Assembly: GCF_002282895.1 (NCBI RefSeq)
Contig: NZ_NRRB01000007.1
Span: forward strand, 1-64,000
Length of the DNA: 64,000 bases
From: Paraferrimonas haliotis
Lineage (GTDB): Bacteria; Pseudomonadota; Gammaproteobacteria; Enterobacterales; Shewanellaceae
Direction: 5' to 3'
Positions 58,307 through 64,000 of this stretch are shown here, piece after piece (the first letter of the stretch is position 1; the number at the start of each line of letters is the position of its first letter). Under the pieces are notes generated by a model. That model searched no databases. It was given only the letters and a program-made list of their open reading frames with translations, and was not told the origin of the DNA. Made by a program: the position numbers and the translations under genes.

Positions 58307-59323
58307 TTACTTAACTTTTATTGTGTTATAGCTTGATACTGAGTTAAACAAGGGTTCACTTTGATAGCTCACTTGCTCGAAATCGATGCTATCTAGATCC
58401 ACTTTGCGAACATTCATGTTGTCGTACGTTCTAAAGTAGTAGTCTTTATTGGCGATATCCACGACGTTAGAGTATGAAGTGAATTGCGGCGTATTTTCCG
58501 CAGCAAAGCGCCAGTATAAAGCTCCTTGTGGAATATCAACGGCGTTTATCATACTCCAAGCACGATTAACCGCATCAAAGTCCGACTTCACTAGCGATAA
58601 GTCCATTGTGTAGTTAAATGCCACCATTTTTTGGAAGCGTCCGATGGACGAATAATCAAAAGCGGCAAAATTCTCTTCCGACAATTGCGTCTTTGCATTG
58701 TCATAATCAGTGCCATCAATAAAGCTGTTAGCAAGCGCTACTTGAGTGTCGTAGCTTGGGTCATTCGTCATTACGCCTAACGTATTTTCGGTTATCACTG
58801 GGTAACCCGTGCCATCTAAATACTCCACTACAATGGCTTTGTTACCGTCGTTGAAGGCGTAGTGCATGCCAAGGTGCATACCGTCTACCACATCGTAGGC
58901 CGCAACCGCGACTTTTGTTGATTCCAGTATCTCAATGACTTCATCTACGGTTTTAGCTTGGCCAAGAACAAAACCGACAAGGTCTCCAGAGCGAATGTCG
59001 CCACTGCCTTCTGCTGCAAATTGCGCAGTAGCTAACGCTAGCGCTTCACCGCTTACGCCGTGCTCATTCAGCGCAGAGCTAAAAAGCTCTTCACCGTGGC
59101 TTATTCCAACGAATCCATATTCGCTCGTGAATTTACTAAAAGCGTGATTGCGCGGGACGATGGTCATTTGACCATTAAGCTCACCCGGCCACTCCATGGT
59201 GCGTCCAATAAAGGTGTCACCCTGTTCTGATTGAAAGTGAAAGTTGGTACAGGCCTGAGCTGCTGATATCGACATGGCTGCAATGGTTGTTGCAATACAT
59301 AATTGAGCGATACTTTTCTTCAT
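58307..59323 (-). CDS. Exported Ntn-hydrolase of the choloylglycine hydrolase family
   Basis: 338 residues. A signal peptide (1-24) ends AAQA, followed directly by Cys25 (CTNFHF). Cleavage would expose the N-terminal nucleophile cysteine required by this family. GRTMEWPGE, with the conserved arginine, follows near residue 40. Family members hydrolyse linear amides such as bile salts, penicillin V or acyl-homoserine lactones; the substrate here is unknown, and a periplasmic location is predicted. The downstream LysR gene is divergent and could regulate it. A run of hydrophobic residues at the N-terminus excludes a cytosolic form. Confidence 0.85.
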   Translation of the reverse strand: MKKSIAQLCIATTIAAMSISAAQACTNFHFQSEQGDTFIGRTMEWPGELNGQMTIVPRNHAFSKFTSEYGFVGISHGEELFSSALNEHGVSGEALALATAQFAAEGSGDIRSGDLVGFVLGQAKTVDEVIEILESTKVAVAAYDVVDGMHLGMHYAFNDGNKAIVVEYLDGTGYPVITENTLGVMTNDPSYDTQVALANSFIDGTDYDNAKTQLSEENFAAFDYSSIGRFQKMVAFNYTMDLSLVKSDFDAVNRAWSMINAVDIPQGALYWRFAAENTPQFTSYSNVVDIANKDYYFRTYDNMNVRKVDLDSIDFEQVSYQSEPLFNSVSSYNTIKVK

Positions 59324-59448
59324 GGCTATCTCCTAGAGTCGTTCATAAACGGGTATTGGTTAATTCGGAGACTATTTTAAATGGGTTTTTAACTTTCTAT
59401 GAATCGTATAGAATGGAAATAATCCTTCCATATGAAATTGCTTTGACG

Positions 59449-60327
59449 ATGAATTATTCCTTTGATCAGCTGCAAGCCTTTATCACCAGTGTGGAACAAG
59501 GAAGCTTTAAAAAAGCCGCAATGCTTTTAGGTAAACACGCCACCACAGTTAGCCAGCAAGTCGCTATGTTAGAAATCGATACCGACCTTACTTTATTCGA
59601 CCGCAAGGTACGAAAATTGGTATTAACAGAAAGTGGGGCTGGTTTTTATAAATATGCTAAACCGGTGCTAAACGAGCTAGAGCAGCTGCATGCCAAAGTC
59701 ACCAGTATGACAGCTCTGGCGCCACAACAGCTGCGAGTAGGTATTGAAAATACGGTGCGTCACAACGACCTGCTAAATTGCGCCAAGCTCACCCAAGCCG
59801 CTTTTCCCGGCTTACAATTGTCGATTCATTCCGGCGATCCTTTGCAACTGGTTGAGCAACTAACACAACACCAAATAGACGTTGCCGTAAGCAACACCGT
59901 ATTTCAGCAGTTTAGTGGCGTTGACAACAACCCAACATTTAATTTTGAGTTGGCCTGGATTGCTAGCAAAAGTTGGCTAGGTGGCGAGAGCACGATTGAT
60001 TCCAATCAACTGCGTCAGCATACACAGCTTGTATATCAATATGTGAACCAATCCCCACAGCTTGCAGGACATATTTACAGTAATCACACCATGTCAGTGC
60101 AAACATTAGAAGATATCGTTGAGTTAGTAGGGCTCGATTGTGGATGGGCAATTGTACCAAAATACAGAGTACAACCATGGTTAGAACGCGGCGAAGTCTC
60201 TATATTCCAACCGAGTGACATTAAGCCTGTGTATTGGTATGCCGAGGTATTCACACTTCCTAATAGCGAACAAAACCCCGCAATTCAGCATTTTGTAGAG
60301 CACGTTAAAGAGCTTGCTGACCGATAG
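59449..60327 (+). CDS. LysR-family transcriptional regulator
   Basis: 292 residues from the ATG at 59449, where the conserved LysR N-terminus starts (NYSFDQLQAFITSVEQGSFK); longer in-frame extensions into the divergent gene lack this. The helix-turn-helix is KKAAMLLGKHATTVSQQVAM, and the effector-binding domain begins near residue 90 (QQLRVGIENT). It is divergent from the exported Ntn-hydrolase gene, its likely target. The inducer is unknown. Confidence 0.85.
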   Translation: MNYSFDQLQAFITSVEQGSFKKAAMLLGKHATTVSQQVAMLEIDTDLTLFDRKVRKLVLTESGAGFYKYAKPVLNELEQLHAKVTSMTALAPQQLRVGIENTVRHNDLLNCAKLTQAAFPGLQLSIHSGDPLQLVEQLTQHQIDVAVSNTVFQQFSGVDNNPTFNFELAWIASKSWLGGESTIDSNQLRQHTQLVYQYVNQSPQLAGHIYSNHTMSVQTLEDIVELVGLDCGWAIVPKYRVQPWLERGEVSIFQPSDIKPVYWYAEVFTLPNSEQNPAIQHFVEHVKELADR

Positions 60328-60339
60328 CCTTCAGCAAAT

Positions 60340-60376
60340 GGGGACGTACCCCACTTATCCACAGGGGTACGTCCCT
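60340..60376. repeat. REP-like inverted repeat with a consensus DnaA box
   Basis: GGGACGTACCCC and GGGGTACGTCCC form a perfect 12-bp inverted repeat around an 11-nt loop. The loop and right arm contain TTATCCACA (60355-60363). The right half recurs at 62817-62838. It lies between the convergent LysR and MFS genes and may also act as a terminator hairpin. Confidence 0.65.
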
Positions 60377-60385
60377 AGTCCATAA

Positions 60386-61588
60386 TTAACTAGCAACCTG
60401 GTGCACAGGTTTTAACGCAGTCGCTATAGCGGCCTTTTTATCTAATTGGCCAGTAATAAAAGTCGCCATTAACGCACCAAGGATTACCAAAGCCCCAACC
60501 CAAGGTGTGGTCATAACTCCAGACTGAGCAACAATATGACCGCCTCCCCAAGAGCCTAGTGCAATGCCAACGTTGAAAGCTGCGATATTAAGGCCTGACG
60601 CTACATCTACAGCCTTGGGAGAATGCTTCTCTGCAATTCGAACCACGTACAACTGTAATGCTGGAACATTACCGAAAGCGAACGCTCCCCAAATCAAAAT
60701 GGTGAGTACCGCTGCGATGGGACTATAAGCGGTAAAATTAAACGCTACCAATACCGCAGCCAAACCGACAAAAATGACCTTTAACGCGTTTACCGGCCCC
60801 ATTTTGTCAGCCATCTTACCACCCCAGATATTGCCAATAGCAACGGATACGCCGTAAACCAGCATGATCAAACCGATAGCGCTTTCCCCAAAGCCAGTAA
60901 CGGTTTGTAAGATAGGCGCTAGGTAGGTGAAGGTTACAAAAGTACCGCCATACCCTAACGCGGTAATGGCATATACGAGGAGTAATCTCGGCTGAGTGAG
61001 CACGCTAAGTTGTGATGACAAACTTGCGACTGGCGGTTGTTTAAGGTTATTTGGCACCAATAATGCGCTTCCAATTAAAGCGACTAACCCCAAGCCGGCA
61101 ACAATCAAGAAAGTGGTTTGCCAGCCAAAGTGCTGCCCAATATAGGTTCCTAAAGGTACACCGGTCACCAATGCTACGGTGAGCCCGGTAAACATAATAG
61201 CAATGGCGCTGGCGGCTTTATCTTTAGCCACTAACCCTGTTGCTATGGTTGAGCCGATGGAGAAAAAGACACCATGGGCTAAACCGGTTAGGGTGCGGGC
61301 AATGATCAAGCTTGAGTAACTGGGCGCTTGCCATGCCATAAGATTACCAAGCACAAACAAAGTCATCACGGCTAAAAGTAGCTGTTTGCGTTTCCATTTA
61401 CCGGTGAGCGCAGTTAATAACGGCGCTCCAATAGCCACCCCTAATGCGTATAGACTTACCAGCAAACCCGCTGAAGGTAGGGATACACCCAAATCTGACG
61501 CCATCGTAGGCAAAAGGCCTACAATAACGAATTCTGTGGTCCCTATTGCAAACGCACTCAAGGTTAACGCGAATAATGCTAACGGCAT
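60386..61588 (-). CDS. MFS transporter, DHA1 drug/sugar-efflux type (AraJ/YdhP-like)
   Basis: 400 residues from the ATG at 61588 (MPLALFALTLSAFAIGTTEF); a start at 61636 adds a 16-residue hydrophilic leader. Twelve transmembrane helices are predicted. The GTTEFVIVGLLPTMASDLGV segment and the loop 2-3 region ALTGKWKRKQLLLAVM are typical of DHA1 exporters. A proton-driven export role is inferred from the family. It is divergent from a LysR gene that probably regulates it. Confidence 0.88.
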   Translation of the reverse strand: MPLALFALTLSAFAIGTTEFVIVGLLPTMASDLGVSLPSAGLLVSLYALGVAIGAPLLTALTGKWKRKQLLLAVMTLFVLGNLMAWQAPSYSSLIIARTLTGLAHGVFFSIGSTIATGLVAKDKAASAIAIMFTGLTVALVTGVPLGTYIGQHFGWQTTFLIVAGLGLVALIGSALLVPNNLKQPPVASLSSQLSVLTQPRLLLVYAITALGYGGTFVTFTYLAPILQTVTGFGESAIGLIMLVYGVSVAIGNIWGGKMADKMGPVNALKVIFVGLAAVLVAFNFTAYSPIAAVLTILIWGAFAFGNVPALQLYVVRIAEKHSPKAVDVASGLNIAAFNVGIALGSWGGGHIVAQSGVMTTPWVGALVILGALMATFITGQLDKKAAIATALKPVHQVAS

Positions 61589-61745
61589 AAATAAGTCATC
61601 CAATTTTGAATATAAGAAAGTTGAAGCTCTGAACATTAAGTGGACGCATTATTCCTAAATTTAATCTTGTTAAAAACAGTGAAAATAACAAATAATTTTT
61701 GTAAATTATGCAAAGATATGTCGGGTAATTTTGGAGAATGATTGA

Positions 61746-62627
61746 ATGAGAACTCGCTCTGATGATCTCGAAATCTTCTTAGCTGTTGCGGATCTTGGCA
61801 GCTTTTCCGCCGCGGCTAACATCCTGAACATTCAGGTCGCAAAAGTATCACGCTCCGTAAGCAAGTTAGAGATTCAGCTTAATACCTCGCTGTTCAATAG
61901 AACCACAAGGCGCGTTGAGCTTACCAATGAAGGCCGACTATTTGTGGATAAAATTCGGCAAGGAATTCAAATAATTGAGCACGCAGAGGAAGATATCGCT
62001 GCTTTGCAAACAAAGCCAAAAGGAAAGCTTAGGGTCGATGCAGCCAGTCCATTTGTACTGCATCAGTTAGTGCCATTGGTAGCTGAGTTTGGCTGCCAAT
62101 ATCCTGAAATCGAGTTAGAGCTTACTTCAAACGAAGGTTTTGTCGATCTCATCGAGAAGCGCACGGATGTCGCGATTAGAATAGGGCCTCTAGCAGATTC
62201 CACGTTACATGCAAAACCCTTAGGTACAAGCCGTTTGCATATTGTTGCGTCTCCAGACTATCTGGCTAAGCATGGAACCCCTTTGTTGGAGTCTGACTTA
62301 ATACGCCACAAGTTGATTGGCTTTACCGAGCCCAAAACGCTGAATTATTGGCCGCTATCAGGCAAAAAAGAAATACAACCAAGTATCTCCTCGAGTAGCG
62401 GAGAGACGGTAAGAAAGCTCGCTTTGCTGGGCAACGGGATTGCGTGTTTATCCGGCTTTATGATCAATAAAGATATAGCCAAAGGGACACTCGTATCATT
62501 GCTCGAAGATCGTAAACTGCACAACACTGACCGAGAGAAAGTAAGTGCTGTATATTATCGTTCCTCTAATATTTCAAGTCGCATTGCAGTGTTCATCAAC
62601 TTTATCGAATCCAGGCTAACGCTATAG
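61746..62627 (+). CDS. LysR-family transcriptional regulator
   Basis: 293 residues. The N-terminal winged helix-turn-helix (ANILNIQVAKVSRSVSKLEI) is followed by the LysR effector domain (GKLRVDAASPFVLHQLVPLV). The conserved FNRTTRRVELTNEGRLF shows the CrgA/AaeR-like subgroup. It is divergent from the MFS exporter (109-bp gap), a common regulator-efflux pair. The ligand is unknown. Confidence 0.87.
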   Translation: MRTRSDDLEIFLAVADLGSFSAAANILNIQVAKVSRSVSKLEIQLNTSLFNRTTRRVELTNEGRLFVDKIRQGIQIIEHAEEDIAALQTKPKGKLRVDAASPFVLHQLVPLVAEFGCQYPEIELELTSNEGFVDLIEKRTDVAIRIGPLADSTLHAKPLGTSRLHIVASPDYLAKHGTPLLESDLIRHKLIGFTEPKTLNYWPLSGKKEIQPSISSSSGETVRKLALLGNGIACLSGFMINKDIAKGTLVSLLEDRKLHNTDREKVSAVYYRSSNISSRIAVFINFIESRLTL

Positions 62628-62779
62628 CTAAATAATGAAGAACTGTGCCACACAAAGACAACACAAACTTGTTGCATCGACACACATCAACAAGTGAAGA
62701 CTTATCAGATACTAAATTCATCGGATAACGGACTCGTTATCCAACCAAATCTCCCTTGCTAATGTGATTAGATTTATTT

Positions 62780-62807
62780 AGGCCTCAATTATTGAGGCCA
62801 TTTTTTT
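62780..62807. terminator. Terminator after the second LysR gene
   Basis: GGCCTCAAT and ATTGAGGCC form a 9-bp stem with a one-base loop, or a slightly shorter stem with a longer loop, followed by seven T residues. It is 150 bp after the LysR stop. The stretch 62628-63182 otherwise holds a REP-like repeat and a possible gene remnant. Confidence 0.7.
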
Positions 62808-62816
62808 GCCTGCGAT

Positions 62817-62876
62817 TTATCCACAGGGGTACGTCCCCTCCGCAAACGGAGCAAGCGAAAAAGGGTACGTCCCCCA
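62817..62876. repeat. Second REP-like repeat copy
   Basis: TTATCCACAGGGGTACGTCC at 62817 repeats the sequence at 60355-60374 exactly in direct orientation. A further GGGTACGTCCC copy follows at about 62863. Such GGGACGTACCC repeats are usually linked to REP-associated transposases, but no transposase gene is in the window. Confidence 0.6.
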
Positions 62877-62879
62877 GCA

Positions 62880-63110
62880 TTGATAGGCGCCACAAATCTT
62901 TAACAGTAGTTACAATCCAGTTAACAACTGCATCCTGATCACAGCAATTTTTGTTAAGCCAGATCACACCAAAAGTAAATTCTTGCAACTCGTCACTAAC
63001 GTAACCCTTAACATTCGATGCTGTTCAAATATCCGCTCTAAAATTGCTCTGCCTTGACCGCGAGCCGCTTGTAATAAAGCCTGCCGCGACAATATTTTTC
63101 AGCATAAAAG
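62880..63110 (-). pseudogene. Possible decayed LysR C-terminal fragment
   Basis: Read on the minus strand from 63110, the frame gives MLKNIVAAGFITSGSR, then a stop, then in the same frame TFGVIWLNKNCCDQDAVVNW and further residues. The pieces recall the last part of LysR effector domains (NLVAAGxGIA..., then a tryptophan-containing strand and a final helix). The single in-frame stop and the lack of a DNA-binding domain suggest a remnant. The resemblance is weak. Confidence 0.25.
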
Positions 63111-63182
63111 CACTCGTTTGAACGGGTTTCAAACCAAAGTGCAAAAAATGAAATGATCATTTCCTATAAAGGGTAGAGAGTA

Positions 63183-64000
63183 ATGAAGTCAACTCTAACT
63201 AAGTTATCCGTTGCGATCAGCGCAACCCTGTTATCCACCTCTGCATTAGCTAACTTCGATTTCGATCTTGGCAACGACCGTTCATTAAGCTTTGGCGGGT
63301 ACGTAAAAGCCGATGCTCGCTATGTATCTGGTGACGTAGCCTATGGCGACCAATGGCTTGGTAACGGCACTGTACTTGCTGAAGATGCATCTCAGTTCCG
63401 TATTTTCGCTAACGAAACTCGACTGAACACCAAGTACACTGACGGTGACGTGAGCGGCTTTGTTGAAATGGACTTTTTCGGCGCGGGCGGCAACGAAGTC
63501 ATTTCTAACTCTAAAGGGCCACGTTTACGTCATGCGTTCGTGAGCTATAAAGGCTTATTGGCTGGTCAAACTTGGACCACCTACATGAACACGAGTGCTA
63601 TTGCTGAAACCGCTGATTTCGGTACCACCATGATGGGCATTTCTTTTGTTCGTCAAGGCCAAATCCGTTACACCATGGGCGCGTTCCAAGTCGCTTTGGA
63701 GAACCCTGAAAGCTACGGCGTTAACACCGACGCTTCTACACCAAAGCCTGATCCTAAGAACGACGGCCTGCCAGACGTTATTGGTAAATACACCTTAAAC
63801 GCTGACTGGGGTAACATCTCGATTTCTGGTGTTGCGCGTCAGCTAAACACTGATGATGGCAAATCGCATACCACCATTGGCGGTGGTATTGCAGGTAAAA
63901 TCAATACCTTCGGTAAAGATGACGTTCGCTTCCAGGCTCACTACGGCGAGCTAGGCCGCTATGTAGGTACAACGGTAGCACCGGATCTTTACAACGGTAA
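63183..64000 (+). CDS. DcaP-family outer-membrane porin (cut by window end)
   Basis: The frame from ATG at 63183 stays open to the window end (272 codons seen). Residues 1-23 are a signal peptide ending TSALA. The mature part (FGGYVKADARYVSGD, FRIFANETRLNTKYTDGDVS, GPRLRHAFVSYKGLLAGQTW, AETADFGTTMMG) is DcaP-like: a trimeric beta-barrel porin taking up small, often anionic, molecules. AGAGAG-type purines precede the start. The 3' end is missing. Confidence 0.88.
   Translation, partial: MKSTLTKLSVAISATLLSTSALANFDFDLGNDRSLSFGGYVKADARYVSGDVAYGDQWLGNGTVLAEDASQFRIFANETRLNTKYTDGDVSGFVEMDFFGAGGNEVISNSKGPRLRHAFVSYKGLLAGQTWTTYMNTSAIAETADFGTTMMGISFVRQGQIRYTMGAFQVALENPESYGVNTDASTPKPDPKNDGLPDVIGKYTLNADWGNISISGVARQLNTDDGKSHTTIGGGIAGKINTFGKDDVRFQAHYGELGRYVGTTVAPDLYNG

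Noticed and set aside
60355..62825. Two perfect DnaA boxes considered as a chromosomal origin
   Set aside because: There are only two boxes 2.4 kb apart, both inside a dispersed repeat, with no dnaA, gidA or AT-rich unwinding region.

Overview
This 64 kb window is a chromosomal segment of a gammaproteobacterium. It looks like a marine, Alteromonadales/Vibrio/Shewanella-type organism, but the sequence does not let me name a genus. Reasons: E. coli-like operons (ilvL-ilvGMEDA, divergent ilvY/ilvC, leuL-leuABCD, coaBC-dut-slmA next to pyrE-rph/yicC, rpmBG-radC), a close FabR homologue, and a DcaP-type porin. The murI-trmA-fabR neighbourhood also resembles E. coli, where murI lies beside a ribosomal RNA operon. 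The left edge carries a strong rRNA-type promoter reading leftward out of the window.

Layout. 1-6 kb: rrn-type promoter, a membrane-anchored RRM protein, murI, trmA, then fabR divergent from a fatty-acid desaturase whose promoter holds a perfect FabR-like palindrome, then a class V aminotransferase. 6-15 kb: the complete isoleucine/valine pathway (ilvGMEDA behind an attenuator leader peptide, plus ilvC and its regulator ilvY). 15-23 kb: YgiQ radical SAM protein, GNAT and MAPEG proteins, and leuABCD behind a second, leucine-rich leader peptide. 23-35.5 kb: TPR/degenerate-GGDEF membrane protein, recQ, rarD, rpmG/rpmB, radC, coaBC-dut-slmA, a voltage-gated cation channel, pyrE-rph and yicC.

35.5-56.8 kb is a ~21.3 kb integrative element inserted in the 3' end of yicC. 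It has near-identical 25-bp att repeats at both ends; the right copy still encodes the YicC tail EQIQNLE-stop. TGGTGRGCA arm-type repeats also occur at both ends. It carries a tyrosine integrase, an XRE-M78/PIN toxin-antitoxin-like pair, a DUF3800 gene overlapping an unknown gene, and one long leftward operon that joins a type I restriction-modification system (hsdR, an inserted OLD-like ATPase, hsdM, hsdS) to a three-gene ABC-three-component-type system (putative nuclease, small middle component, DUF3732 ATPase). An XRE regulator heads this operon. A DUF927 helicase-like protein, an AlpA-like regulator, iteron-like repeats and a DUF4143 ATPase complete the element. No conjugation genes are visible, so if it moves it is probably mobilised by another element or behaves like a satellite.

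56.9-64 kb returns to chromosome: ADP-ribosylglycohydrolase, an exported Ntn-hydrolase divergent from a LysR regulator, an MFS exporter divergent from another LysR regulator, REP-like repeats, and the start of a DcaP-family porin cut by the window end. I saw no tRNA, rRNA or CRISPR array inside the window. All family assignments come from recognising sequence motifs; no database search was run.
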